A DNA stretch of 64,000 nt from Panaeolus papilionaceus (GCA_015501605.1 JADNRZ010000003.1:62001-126000), one strand, 5' to 3'. Counted from the first letter of the stretch, positions 33,601 through 45,995 are shown. The notes: generated by a model not told the origin, from the sequence alone. Translations and numbers: made by a program.

Positions 33601-34644
33601 CCACTTCACCAATCACACAACTGTTCGAATGTCGTTAAAGGTCTCGTTCAGTCTGCGCCTCTGGATGATTGCGGTCGCAGAGTACCAGGTCTCAAAACTC
33701 ATCAGTGACGTTGTCTTTCATTCCTTGAAAAATCAAACGCTAGTGGAAGCAGGGGAAGCAGGGGAAGAATATGCCGAGAAGTATGGGGCCGACGCTTCCG
33801 TGATCACTCAGACGGCGCTCCCGTGCAAATGTTGCGGCAACCCCCTGGATCTGAAAGCTACTACGTATATGTGTATTCTGCACGAATGTAAAGGTACGCT
33901 AATCTATGTGATTAGACACTGTATCTTTTCTTACTCCTTTTTTTTCGGTTCTTAGACTACGTTCTTTGCGAGAACTGTGTGGACAAGGAACCAGTCGACG
34001 AAGCAGACACCCACAAACAGTGGCACAATATGGTCGTTGTCAAGGACCTTCTTATCGTTCTTCGGCCCAACGAAGAACCGCAGCCACTTCATGCCGCTAT
34101 ACAGTCTGCAGAAAGTGAATCTGATTCCACCAATGCCCGCATCCAGAAACTTGAAGACCGCGTCGTTGCACTGGAGACCGAACTGAGGAACGCAAACAAT
34201 GAAATGAAGACGATTATGTTGGAGCTTTTGTCGAAGATGAACAGCCTCACTCCTAGCAATGGATCAAGACTTGTACCAACGTCTACCGCCGTGCCCCACG
34301 CAGGATCTACAGGGGGCTACGAAACGCCTGCAGATTCGGGAGAGCTTTCTGAGGTGCTCGTTGTATCGGGCTTTGGCTCGTCGTCTGCAGCATTGCCGCC
34401 TGATCGCGGAATGCCTCTCTCCTATCCTACGACTCAGGGATCACCTTCAGCCGTGTATGCAGAACAAGACCCCCGCACGATGTATCATCCCCCACTGCAC
34501 CCTGCTGGTGCCTCGAACTACGAGGAAGACTATGCCGACGACGATGAGTACGAGGGTCAGGGTGCTCAATTGCAAGGAAGCTATTACGCATATAATTTAC
34601 AAGGACCTCCACCGAATTCCGGCAGCCCTTATGATGACTATTAA
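30650..34644 (+). CDS. large EF-hand and ZZ-type zinc-finger protein, copy 1 (function unknown)
   Basis: ATG at 30650. Domains in order: an all-helical N-terminus (LNHALNLIRLFEGLGELHPI, LAQTDMMNVFIELERLRR) like a helical-bundle adaptor; a second helical part with the block LRNLPYFEQKLDFHTEQLKE; DLRELWKEMNWIFCI; a canonical EF-hand loop DKDNSGYIRISE; and a helical region. A ZZ-like finger follows (CDDCGRC, CVEC, TDFCSPCWH), then a second Cys-rich finger (CKCCGNPLDL, CENCVDKE), a coiled coil (RIQKLEDRVVALETELRN) and a disordered Gly/Pro/Tyr tail ending SGSPYDDY. More than ten short introns; the joins I checked keep frame. I know no function. The order calcium site, zinc fingers, coiled coil suggests a scaffold or signalling protein. 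The copy at 35424 has the same plan and intron positions. Confidence 0.7.
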
Positions 34645-35423
34645 ATATATCCTGAAGCCGGCCTGAAATTATGCATATGTATCAAGATGGATGTAGTACC
34701 TCTATGTAACTCATTTATCTTATCGATGCTATCCATTCTCTGATTTACTCAACCAACAAGGACATGTTATGGTGTGTCAATCATTCATGAAGATGATCCA
34801 TGACATATCATAGAATCGAAAGAGTTCGAGCCTTAGAGAACCGGAAACTCGACCTATCTGTGATTCAACCTGGTCAATACCAGAGAAGTCTCAGGTCTGG
34901 TCCATCCTGCCCTATTTTCGATTGAAGATGTGAACTTTGGTGCATTCAATGTATCCTTTCTATGTTTTCGACTGATTAAGACGCATCACAAGACTACAGT
35001 CGCATGATACTCACTGAAGTTTGAACAGTAGAAGACTGCAGAAGGCGCCTTTTTTAGTCTTTCGCCGTAACTTGCGCCCACAATTACTTCTTATGGGCAT
35101 ATTGTAATAGTGAGCTTGTATTCCCACGCGCAGTAGATTCTTGACAGACTGACAGTCCATCCCGAAGATTTAAATTATCCAACCAATGAGCACACGTATA
35201 ACTCCGAAGCTACACATTTGGTCACCCTCAGTATGGTCGTTCTTCTGTATATTGGGAAAACGCACAGCCTTTCCTCACAGTTCTTGCAGTTGCTATCGAC
35301 CATCAAGTGTGTTTGGTTCATTGACAAGTGGCCCTTTTTAACACGAACGTCCGCATCACTTCAAGTGCCTTTCGTCCTTGAAGCCTCCCTTGCCTTACTA
35401 GCCTTAGCATCTACACCGGATTT
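34645..35423. other. spacer between the EF-hand/ZZ copies
   Basis: No gene. A frame at 35218-35478 runs into the start of copy 2 and probably is part of its 5' region. There is no clear repeat flanking the two copies. Confidence 0.4.
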
Positions 35424-38400
35424 ATGGATGAATACTCTAGTTTCTCCCTACACGTTAGGGAAGAATACAAGCAATTGATGAAGACCCAAAACAGGTTAAT
35501 GGAAACACCTTCATTGGACGGGAAGCAGATTGTTGAACACGCATTGGCGGTCGCTTGCTTTTTTGAAGGTCTTGGCCGACTTCAGCCCATAACTAATGGT
35601 TCGCTCATCGCTTTTACTAAAATACAGCGTCACGTTAATTTACAATCTATTGCGTAGCCATTGTGACTGCCTTCAAACGGGTGGTACTGTATGAGAGAGA
35701 GCAACGGGAAAGCGACGCCCGAGCTAGGTGTGTCCTACTCGCTCAAACAGATATGATGGGGGTCTTTTTACAGTAAGTTCATTTGCGTCCTTCGAAATGG
35801 TGATGAACTGAACGTAATGGTCAACTTTACAAGACTGGAAGATTTGCATCGCAAACACCCTTCCCACCTCAAAAGCAGAGATAACGAGGAGCGTCTGTAT
35901 GAGCTGCAGGAACGGATTGTGAAGGACATCAAGGATTGCGGGAGCAGCCTTGACGCTTATGACAGAGAAAGAAGGCTAGGTAAGACTCCCGGCGGTCACT
36001 ATACAAGGGATTTGAAATTAATTCATATTTATCGGTCCTTGCAGTGCGGCTACTTAAAATCGACCAGTGGAAACAGCGCATGGAGGCTTTCTCACACAAG
36101 TTCGCGACACATAAACGAGACGCCCAACTTCTCCTTGGATTTCGCATTCAACAGAGCGTCGACCAACTCCACACAAAAATCGATGAACTCGATTCCAGGG
36201 TCATGAAGCTGTTGAACGCGCTGTTTGCTCCGAAAGATTCCCAGGAGCAAGAGGCTGCTCAACAAACGCGAAAATACGGGTCTCGTCGCGCATGGGTTCA
36301 AAAGGCGACGGACATCGACGAAGTCATAGGTGGATGGCTTGACAGCGCTGACAACGCTTCCTACAAGCGAGCGCTACATGAGCTCACTGATAAGACATCT
36401 AGTGCTTCAAATGACAATGAGGATCCCCAAGCTGCACTGAACGCACGAAAAGCCGCATTCATCAAGGGGATTCGAGAGGAAGCATCCATTCCTGTTGAGG
36501 AACTCTGCAGTCGAAATTTGCGCGCCTTCGAGTCAAAACTCGATTTCCTCGCTGAAAGGCTTAAAGACGCCATCGATTCATCTGCTCAGACAATTATCGG
36601 AGCTCTTGGTAGCCCACATGACCGTCTAAATCACAAGGTACGCAACGCACAGTTCTATCAGCAATCTCTGGTCTCCATAATCTCAACTAACCTTCTGCAG
36701 GACCTTCGAGAACTCTGGAAGGAGATGAAGTGGATTTTCTGCGTCGATAAAAACCAATTTTTTTTTGCCCTCCAAGAGTATTACTTGGATCAATTCGTTC
36801 CCCGTCATGGCGTCAACGACAGCTCTTCTCGTCCAGCCCGGGGCGCTCTCATGAAGAAATCGAGGCTGGGCAACGATAAAACACATCCTGATGCGTGGAC
36901 GCTGGGATATTTGTTCAAATACTCCGACCGTATCTTAAATTCCATTGACAAGGACTCCTCTGGCTTCGTCCGCATAAGCGAAGCGAACGATTTTACTTTT
37001 GGGATCCCTCCTCACTGGTCCCTGCCACAATGGTGTGCATACCATGCCGTTGGTACATCGTTTCTCCTAATTATTTATTATCATTTCTTAAATTCATTGC
37101 CAATAACTCCGACAGGCTGGATCTATGAAAGTCGGATTTACCAGCTTAGAATTAGACGACTATTCGTCAAGCTTTGCGAGACGCAGGCCACTGGTACGGC
37201 TCTTCCTGTCAACACTCGCTTTTTGATAATAGATGCATGTTATTTTATAGCAAATTCATTCAATCGCCAATACATGACTAGAACTCTCAACTACCTGGGA
37301 AATACGTTGTTTGGTCTGGCATGGAGTCCCGTCGATGTGGATCGTTCCCAAAGCCCCACCTCGGATTCAGAGTTAATTCGCCTCGTCCATAGTAAAATTA
37401 CGGTACAAGATGAGAGCTACAGACAAATGCTTCGAAAAATCAATCAGGAATCACGGATTGACACCCGCATTATCGAGATGACATTCGACAAGCAAAATGT
37501 GGAAGAAGTGAGTCTGTATGGCCCACTTTCGATGCTCGCTAACAAGACATTTTTCCAGTATGTATTGGTCCTTGTTACGTTGCTTCTCGAGGAGTGGTTA
37601 AAGGTTTATCAACTCTGCGCAACCGAAATCCTGGATGCCCGTGAATTTTCCCTGATACGAGCGACTGCCAATGATGTTATGAATATTGTGACAGAACGAC
37701 TGCTTTCCTTTCAAGGTACCGAGCACACATCGTTTTGACGATTTTTGACTAAATTGCATTATTTCCAAGAAACGGGAGGTCCTGAAAAAGGTTTGCTCGT
37801 TTTTGAACAATTGGAAAAGTGTGCTTTAAATCTTTAACGTTTTAACCATTACCATATTTACAGATGCGTTCATGAAACTGCGAGGAGGCATTTTTGTATT
37901 TCTCGATACACTTCTTAGCCGCCCTAACGCCGCGTGGGACAAGCCTCTCCTATCTGAGAGCATCGAGGCACATCTGCAAGATGCGCATCATTTGGATGGC
38001 CCCGGTCTTTCCACAGGAGCTGTGCATGCCCAGGAAGCGCCCGTTTTGCACTATTTGACTCGGTCTCAGTTTCTGGCCAAACAGGCTACAGTGCCTGGAC
38101 CTATCGATGTCTCTGATCCACCGCCCGCTTCGTGGGACGACAAAAAGGACGATGTTCCTATTCCGGCTGATACTCAGGAGGCGCGTGTCGCAATTCCGTT
38201 CCCATATCAAACGTTAGTTGTCCATTGCCGTATGAAAGTAACACTAATGTAGCACGACCTCCCAGCACAAGGTGTGATAGTTGCGGATGCGATCCTATCG
38301 AGGGAGCGCCTCGTTTTGCCTGCATCGGAGACTGCCGCGGTGATTCCAATCCAGCTTATTGTTGTCGTCCACCCAAAAGTGTTGACCAAGTTGATTTAGA

Positions 38401-39216
38401 TACCGACTTCTGCTCCCCGTGCTGGCATTCTGATCAAGTCAAATTCAAGGGCCATAACCCCGAACATCCGACCGTCAGAATTTCGCTTTTGCTTCCCATC
38501 GTTTTATCAATCTGGTTGCTCGGATATGCTGATGAACAGATTTACAAATTCCTTGGAATTCTTGATCGCTACAACGCAAAGAAAGACGATGAGGACGATG
38601 AGGAACCTCAATACACGTACCCTTGTATTCGCTGCCGTGGTCTTCTGAACCCAACATCTGCAATGTACATGTGTCTCGCTTTTGGGTGTGTTGGTGCGTG
38701 ACCATTCCCCATGACTTTGTCAAAGATATTTCTTACTGAAGAGCTTTTTGCGTAGATTATGTGCTTTGTGCGGACTGCGTGGACAAAGAACCTGCTGAGG
38801 AGGCCGATTGCCATAAAGTATGGCATCCATTGCTCGCTCTAAGGGCCATGCAGGACGTGTTTGAGTGGGATGCCGTTGAAGAAAGCGTCCCAAATTCAGC
38901 CACACAGACAGAGGACACGATGGAGACACGACTTAAGCGATTGGAGGACCATGTCTCTGGGTTGGAAAGCGTGAATAAAGAAACAAAGGGCGCCATAGAT
39001 GATATGAAGGGAATGCTGACAGAGATTTTGACGCGTATGAATAACATACCCCTCTACCAAGGGACAGCCTCAAACCTACCGTCTACCGTTAGGGTTGCTG
39101 AGCCCGACGAAGAAGAGTCGGAGGACGAGGGCAACCAACAAGACCCGTCCAAAACGAATGTCGAAACATCGATGATCGTGGATGCGGCCGTAGCCGAAAG
39201 CGAGGTTCCAATTTGA
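35424..39216 (+). CDS. large EF-hand and ZZ-type zinc-finger protein, copy 2 (function unknown)
   Basis: Tandem paralogue of the gene at 30650. ATG at 35424 (MDEYSSFSLHVREEYKQLMK). Matching blocks: ALAVACFFEGLGRLQPI; RIVKDIKDCGSSLDAY; IEELCSRNLRAFESKLDF-type sequence; ELWKEMKWIFCVD; the EF loop DKDSSGFVRISE; MTRTLNYLGN; a ZZ finger (CDSCGCDPIEGAPRFACIG, DTDFCSPCWHSD); a second finger (CIRCRGLLNP, CADCVDKE); a coiled coil; and a short acidic tail ending ESEVPI in place of the Tyr/Gly tail of copy 1. Four successive introns between 36638 and 37558 are multiples of three with no in-frame stop, so a 564-codon frame runs through them. Confidence 0.7.
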
Positions 39217-39711
39217 GAAATTGTCGTCAAAAGTTCCAAAATATACTTCGCACCCGATATCGAACGAGAATGCGGATATCTTGCTGTTCGTCAGCGCCTG
39301 AAGAGTGATCGATAGGTTCAGATAGGTTCAACATACATAGAATCAGGTGATAATTATGACCGCAGGACATTTTGGGCTGACAACTTGGTACTGAGTGTAT
39401 GGGCCACAATATTCAGTAAGGTCGCTGCGACGTGTAGGCTACTATGTCGTTTGATGCAAACCGAGAGTCCTTGAGTTTTAGCGCCGAGACGGTTCATGAC
39501 GACAGGGCGGCTCAGCCCTACGTTTATTTGGTTACCTGTTTGTTACCATGAACAATACATAGAGCCAAACAATTGCATGCATTGTCCGTCCTCCATCTTG
39601 CCCAACACCGTCACGTCTTGTTCAATCTCTTGACCGGTTCTTATCAGCAGAGTAAATAAATCATCTTCAAAACATTAAAACTGATATAAAGAAGTCTATT
39701 TGCGAACGAAA
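39217..39711. other. intergenic before TFIIE-beta
   Basis: No gene. A 10-base unit (GATAGGTTCA) is repeated exactly at 39311-39320 and 39321-39330. Confidence 0.4.
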
Positions 39712-40874
39712 ATGTCAAAACTGCTGAAAGAGCAAGCCGCTTTCAAGTCCACCCTCGCCAGAGCAGACTTCACGTCGTGGCATTCGCAGCCTAAGCCTCT
39801 GGGGTCCAGCTCAGCTGCTGGGAGTTCATCGACAGGAGATGGTTTAACTGTTGCGGGAGAGTCTAGTGGGCCATCACCCAAGAAGAAAAGACCAAAGACC
39901 AGTGCGTTTTGCATGGGGCTTTTGATTTGAACCACGGAATGCTTAGAACAATGACGATTCTGTGCTGCAGATATCGTCTATTCGCAGCCTGCAGATACTG
40001 GAACAGGAACCAATATTAATACCCAACTTGTTTATGCTGTGAATCACCTAAAGGTGCGTCTCTGCTGTGGTGATTTGTGGCTGGCTTACAGAAACTGATA
40101 TCCTGTTTGCGTTCAAAAATGACAGTCCACGCAAAACCCTATGCGGTTGCAGGACATTGCTATCGTCACAAATACAGCATTGGATACGGACCCTGTGCTA
40201 CTGGAAAAGTTCAAGGCTCACGATAGAGTTCTATACGATCCCAAGACGGATTTATTTTCATATAAGGTGCGTTTCTTGCATTCCCCAAGCAACAACATCC
40301 TGGTATCTCATACTTCCACCCCAGCATGAATATACCTTCAGAAATAAGGCCGCTCTTCTGACAGAAATTCAGCGCCAAACACGGAAAGGAGGAGGAATTT
40401 CGGTGCGGACGTTGAAGGAGTCGTGGAAAGAGGCCCCACAGGCAATTGAAGAGCTAGAGAAGGAGGGGGAGGTCCTTGTGACGAGAACAGTGAAGGATGG
40501 GCAGCTGCGTATGGTCTTCTGGAATGAGATTAAACCAACAGAGGAGGGAGGAGGAATGACTGTAGAGAAGGGTGAGTCAATCGAACTTTGCCGACACAGC
40601 CCCGGGTTGTGACCAACTGTGATCTCCACTTGCAGAATTTCATGATCTCTGGCACTCCCTCAAAGTACCCAACGACGTTGATCTGCTTAAACAGCTTGAG
40701 TCAGAAGGACTACAAGCCACAGCGGCTGAATCAGGTCCCAAAGTACCAAATGGTGGTGCTACGAAGAAGAAGGGGAAGAAGGGTGGTGCACCCAGGCAGA
40801 GACAAGTCCGCATCACGAACACACATTTGAAAAACGAATTCGACTTGGCAAATGCAGCTGGTCAGGGCAAGTAA
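39712..40874 (+). CDS. TFA2: transcription initiation factor TFIIE subunit beta
   Basis: The small subunit of TFIIE, which works with TFIIH at RNA polymerase II promoters in the nucleus. ATG at 39712 (MSKLLKEQAAFKSTLARA). Exons join in frame through KKKRPKTNIVYSQPADTGT (a basic patch then the core), LVYAVNHLK, MRLQDIAIVTNTALDTDPVL, LLEKFKAHDRVLYDPKTDLF, YTFRNKAALLTEIQRQ, ELEKEGEVLVTRTVKDGQLR and a basic C-terminus (KKKGKKGGAPRQRQ). The two winged-helix blocks and the YxPxxxLFxYK signature (VLYDPKTDLFSYK) are typical. Five exons, about 290 residues, the usual length. Single-copy housekeeping gene; the call is firm. Confidence 0.93.
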
Positions 40875-41296
40875 TGCTGTCATTAGAAGATATCGTGCTG
40901 GGGTTAGGTGAGGTGGCGGTTTCTAGATCTGATCGTGGTCATTACAGTTTTTCATGCATGTTTAGACAATTATTTAGCATTGGTACCTGTACATACTACA
41001 ATTTGCAATCATAATGCTTTTCAGCAAACCCAGGCTCGAAGGGAAGCTAGCTCGTTGCAATAGCGACCTCACTGCAAACGTCTTGGCAGTGGCCGCCCAC
41101 TGTAGTGGGCAAGTCCCCTTTATTAAGCCAGCCCTTTGTAGGCTGGCTTTCCTCCGGCGCCTTTTTGAGATTATATCTGCAGAGTGAGCATTGGGCGACA
41201 TATCAAGGTGCTAACCCACCTACCACCGAAATTATGAATGCTACAGTTGGGCTGAACTTCAATACCCAGTACAACTGGGCGAACACGACCAACGTC
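40875..41296. other. convergent 3' spacer with hairpins
   Basis: Between the convergent TFIIE-beta and YAE1 genes. It holds the two stem-loops listed separately and no gene. Confidence 0.5.
41095..41149. repeat. two adjacent stem-loops
   Basis: GCCCAC-TGTA-GTGGGC (41095-41110) is followed by AAGCCAGCC-7 nt-GGCTGGCTT (41125-41149). Both stems are perfect. They sit in the convergent 3' spacer. They might shape transcript ends of both genes, or be a fragment of a repeat. Confidence 0.6.
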
Positions 41297-42013
41297 TCAA
41301 CTACTCTCGTTTGTCGTCCCATCTAATCGCTGGGGGCCCTCGCCCAAATCCAAAGAAGAGATAACTCCCAGTCCGATTTTTTGGCAAAGGGCGTTCAAGC
41401 GTTCTCTTAGCTTGTGAACATCCTCCATGGTTGGTCTCGGGGTTTTTGTGGCAGTTCCCGCATTTGACGAGAGCGAGGCGAACATATCCTCCAGACGCTC
41501 CACATCTCGCTTATCCTTCAACTCTTCATTTTCCATCTCAATGTCCTCGACTGTTTCGCCTTCCTCCTCTTTGTCTGGTAGATGCTCCAATGCATGCTGT
41601 TCCGCTTCCAGATCTCGAGGTACAATATCAGAGAACCTCATTTGTGAGAGAGCTGAGGAGATGCTCTGCGCCTCTTTGAGTATCTCCTCTGATGCTGAAC
41701 CAGGCGGCGCTGCTGACGACTTGAAGAACGCAACCAAAGCAGCGGACGTGCCTCGTAGATGTCCGATGTGGCGTCCCAGAGGTACGCCTATTTTCGCGAA
41801 TCCTTCGTCAAATCCAGGCTGTAAAAAGGCTTCCTTTCCCGCTGTTATCCCCTCACGGTATCCTACCTATGTTTTATGGATTCAAGCATGAGTGAGATGG
41901 CGATGAGATGAAAGGTGATCACGAACGTTGGTGAACTCGTTGGACATCCGGGTCCATTCTGCTTCTTGGATATCGTTGCCTGCGTTTGGAGAGTCATCCC
42001 AGATGTCGTTCAT
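41297..42013 (-). CDS. YAE1: Yae1-family protein, Fe-S cluster adaptor for Rli1
   Basis: Yae1 pairs with Lto1 and links the cytosolic iron-sulphur assembly machine to Rli1/ABCE1, the ribosome-recycling ATPase. ATG at 42013 (MNDIWDDSPNAGNDIQEAEW). An intron (GTTCGT...CATAG) joins EFTN to VGYREGITAGKEAFLQPGFD, followed by EGFAKIGVPLGRHIGHLRG. The spaced Gly residues (G-x3-G deca-repeat) are the Yae1 hallmark. The rest is acidic and coiled (EHLPDKEEEGETVEDIEMEN), ending GTTNESS. About 220 residues. The two-exon plan fits. The frame upstream of 42013 lacks the family signature and is not included. Confidence 0.88.
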
Positions 42014-42900
42014 TTTATGGTGAAAATTATAACGGAAGTCGCGCTGATAGTAGTCCTTGAAGCAGGCAAGAAGCAGGAGTAGTACTGGTTCAAGGAGGAA
42101 AAGTCGCTGGGAGATAAGATAAGATGAATCCATTGGATCCAATGGCCTGATGGCATTTGCCGAATTTATAAATAGACACCCTCCAATCTTCGGGTGATGG
42201 CCCTGCAGAGACCTGCAGTGTCGTTTTTGTGGTAATGATACATATATTATAAGCCGTTTACAGACAGAAAGAGACCAGAAAACGGCATGTATTTCAGTGA
42301 AGTAATTTCTACGAGCATGCTTACAGGAGTAGTCAGACTACTTGATTCGCACCACATCCAAACCCCTATGTAGGCCTGTTGCTATTTGGGAACAGACATC
42401 TGGATTCTGGACAAATTCATAGGAATTCATTCACCGTTCGAGATTACCAGGAATAATATTCATTTTTTGGAATGAGCACATAAGAAAGTGCGCACGTAGA
42501 TCAGTGCCTATATATGCACATTGCTTCCTTTGAGGCTCTGAACGTCACAACTTTGCTATTTCACAAATGTAGCACCCACAACAGTGATCACTGGCGCATC
42601 CGAACCTTGTTGTCATTTTCAATAAAATACGTAGCAATCGTGATAAATTAAGCTAGTGGATCATGGCATCTTTCGTCATCGTAGTAACTTGATCGACAAA
42701 AAATAGGGGCCCCTCAAGCCGCGGCAACTGGATTGCTAGATGGGGGACCTGGAAGTCCTCATCTCAATGCTTTCATGGCACGTGGAGTGCTAATCAATAC
42801 CAATGCCTTATGAACGTTTCTTAAATACCCGAACGTTTACACGAATAGTATAACATATACTTCGTATAGAAATAGACGCGACGAGTACGGGGTTTATAGG
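42014..42900. other. intergenic between YAE1 and acyl-CoA oxidase genes
   Basis: About 0.9 kb, AT-rich, with no frame or repeat I can support. It includes the YAE1 promoter and the 3' region of the oxidase gene. Confidence 0.4.
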
Positions 42901-45513
42901 TCAAAGCTTAGCCTTGGAGGATGACGCCATCTTCTGACCGCGCTTCAGAATAGGCTTTATAGATGCCTAATTTCCATGATTGTCAATGAGAGAGTCAAAA
43001 ACAGAAACGGAAGTCGATTAATACTCACTTCATACGCAGCAGTCACTTCGGTCTTATTCAATGGTTCCGCCTGCGCACGTTCCCAAAGTGCCTCGTACAC
43101 ACGACCATCATAAACGCCCAAGGCACTGATAATTGATTTCGCGAAATTGTGCATCGTGGTCAGTGTCATGCACATGGCAATAGGGTAATTCATTATGAAG
43201 ATTCACCTGTCAAGATCCCAATCACTGAAACCGAACGAATCCGTCAAGCCGATTGCTTCAGGTAGCAAGTCTCTGCAGACCTCCTGGACTGCAAGGCGAA
43301 CCGGACGTGTAGGATCGCCGATCGACGTCGAACGGATAATACCGAACGAGAGAAGATCAGTCAAGGCACCTTCGACAGTGGTTAGGAGATACTGATGACA
43401 ATCAGTATAGATAGTCAAGATATAAGAGATTAGATAGTGAACGTACGAGCAGGAAGAGCTTGGTTAGGACTGTGCGTTCGCGTTCGTTGAGACCGGAAAG
43501 CTTCTTAATCATCTCGCCAACTTGGACTGCAACGAAAGCTTCAGTGACTGCCTTTGAGGTTCGTTGGTTGGCGCTAGCATCGGGATTCGAAATGTTTTTC
43601 GCGTGCTCTTGTACGATGAACGCGGCACGAAGCTCGAGTAGAAGGATAGCAGTTGCTGGATCATGCCAGTCATAGCCGGAACGAGGCAGAGTGGGAGGTT
43701 GCACAAGGAGGCGAAGATAATTTGATGAAGGGGAGAGAAGAGAGACGTTCGGAAGCTGGGAGGAGACTAGGTTTCGAAGCGACTTCAACGCTGCTCGGAC
43801 CACTTGTTGATCGAGAACGAAGTTGTCGCCCTCATACCTGCAAGCATCGCTGTTAGAGAACACATTTCAAAAGTAAAGGAAACAAGGCCAATCACGTTAC
43901 GCTCGGAAGATAATCCGCGTACAAGCGTCCAAGTCCGGAGAATGCGCTGTATCCGTGACCTCCCATCGAGCGGCGGGCAGTTTCCAAGTCCTGGACACCA
44001 TTCGTAGAAACGTATACCTTCAATCCACTAGTGGTGGCATGCATTTCAGCAAGAAGCGATGTATCGCCTTTGGAAAGCCGAGATGCCATGGTGTTGAATG
44101 CGTCGGTCAATGTTCTCCCAAGTTGAATAAACATATAAGCCCGAGATAGGATGGGGAGCAGACGGTAGTATACCGATGGGTAAGAAATAATCTGCTTTTC
44201 TAGACCATCTGGTTCCCTTTCACCTTGTCTGCGAACGGTGGCGTAACGAATCGAAACTGTTGCAGCCTTGGCGATTAACCAACCACCACCAGTCACCATG
44301 CTGTACAGGTTTCAAGTCATCAACAATGTCAAAAGTAAAGCTTGAAGTATCTCACTTAGCACGAATGTAAAGCATCTGGATATATGGATTCAGCCGGTAT
44401 TCATTGCACTGAAGTGATTGTACATACCCCACCATAGCTTAGTTTGGCATGTGGAGGTTGGACATACTTCCCGTCGTCAGTGACCTGAGCGAAGCCGGAA
44501 AGCATGTTTTCTTTAGGGATACGGACATGGTCGAACCTCGCGAAACCATTGTCCGTCGGTGAAAAACCTGCATTGGCTTTTGGACCAATGTCTCCAATCT
44601 TGATGCCAGGCAAGACGCGATGATCATCTACGGGATGTCAGAGCGACCTATGAACTTGAGGGAGGGATAAAGATGGACTTACCAAGAGAGCGAAGCTGAA
44701 CAAAGAATAAATGAGGACCCATGTCCTTTCCGTCAGGCAAGATAAGCTTGGCCTGAACAACACCATGCGTCGCTGTCTTGCCCAGAGCCCCTATCCACCA
44801 CTTGCTACTCGTAATGGTGGGTGAATGGATCTCGAACTCTTGGGTTTCTGGAATGAACTTTGCCATCGTCTCCAGACGGGATACGTTCGTTCCGTGCCCC
44901 AGTTCAGTTTGCAGATAGCAGCCCAAAATACCCCGTGTGGCAATGAGCTTGCCGTACTTCTTCACGAGAGTTGGACCTCCCTGTAACATAAATACTGGCT
45001 GGAATGCTAAGAAAACTTAAGTGTATGAATGTATATATGTAAGAAAAGCTGACACACCGATGTTGTGAAGACCAATGGGTAGCTGATCGTCCAGCAATGC
45101 GATGGCTGTCTTGACTGTCACGTCGTCCCAACCGTGAATGAGCTGTAACTCATAGATTCGATTGGTGAGCGCCATTCCACGCTCATAACGTTCAGTTCTC
45201 GACATAAAATCTCTGAAGTCCAAAACATCCTGAGTTGAAGGGGTTGGCTGATACAACAGGTTGCCCACCTCTGCTTCTTGTTGAACACCGGGTCATTCTC
45301 AAGGATATTCGTGATCGCTGAACGTGTTTCCCAATTCTTCTGTCCATCTGAGAATTCATTAAGAGTTATAGTGGATCCGTATATTGAAATAGTAGTAGTG
45401 TACCATATAAGAAATCACGGACGGATTCCACTTGAACTGTCGACGCAGCTCTTGCGTTCTTCATATCAACGGCTGTCTGTTCGTTCGCATCGTGGATGTT
45501 GGGGGTTGCCATT
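42901..45513 (-). CDS. POX1: peroxisomal acyl-CoA oxidase
   Basis: First enzyme of peroxisomal fatty-acid beta-oxidation: FAD-dependent, turns acyl-CoA into trans-2-enoyl-CoA and makes H2O2. ATG at 45513 (MATPNIHDANEQTAVDMKN). FMSRTERYERGMALTNRIYE, YLQTELGHGTNVSRLETMAK (FAD/substrate), SSKWWIGALGKTATHGVVQA, GFARFDHVRIPKENMLSGF, SMGGHGYSAFSGLGRLYAD and VTYEGDNFVLDQQVVRAALK (catalytic Glu in YEGDN) are all present. The last exon, from GCATCT, reads through KPILKRGQKMASSSKAKL and stops at 42901; -AKL is a type-1 peroxisomal signal. A frame reading YEV instead is an intron read-through. At least eight introns. About 690 residues. Confidence 0.93.
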
Positions 45514-45995
45514 GTAAGTGGTGTTGTTTCTGAGCTCGGTGATATGCTATGGTTGAGGACAGAGAAGAAAGACAAGAATACTTCCCCACCCCCGCATCTT
45601 GACCATACACCACGTTCTGGCTATTTCGCATCTGTTATTACGATCGGCGGCCTCAAGGGTGGGATGACCAGGCAGAGTGATGCAGGTCCGGCGAGCTTTG
45701 ATATCCGGATCGCCGGATTCACACGGGCTCTTTATTTCTGAGGAAGGCACAGCTCAACATCGAAATAGGGGCTCATTAAGCTTCCAGAACCGTTGACTCT
45801 GTAGGCAGTACTGAGGGAAATGCCACCACGGGTTTGCCCAGTTAAGAACCATAAGATATATAAATGTACATAATTATAACGATGTCCAAATTACAAGTGG
45901 TGGATCCAAGACCAAGGAATCCGACGGATATCAAAACATGTAGATCAAGAGGTACTATCAACTCTAATGACAGGCATGGAGGGGCATAGGTGCGC
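45514..45995. other. promoter side of the acyl-CoA oxidase gene
   Basis: This also contains the 3' flank of the first GNAT gene. No gene or repeat is seen. Confidence 0.4.

Noticed and set aside
41427..41891. 154-codon plus-strand frame over YAE1
   Set aside because: Antisense shadow. The minus strand carries the Yae1 Gly repeat across an intron.
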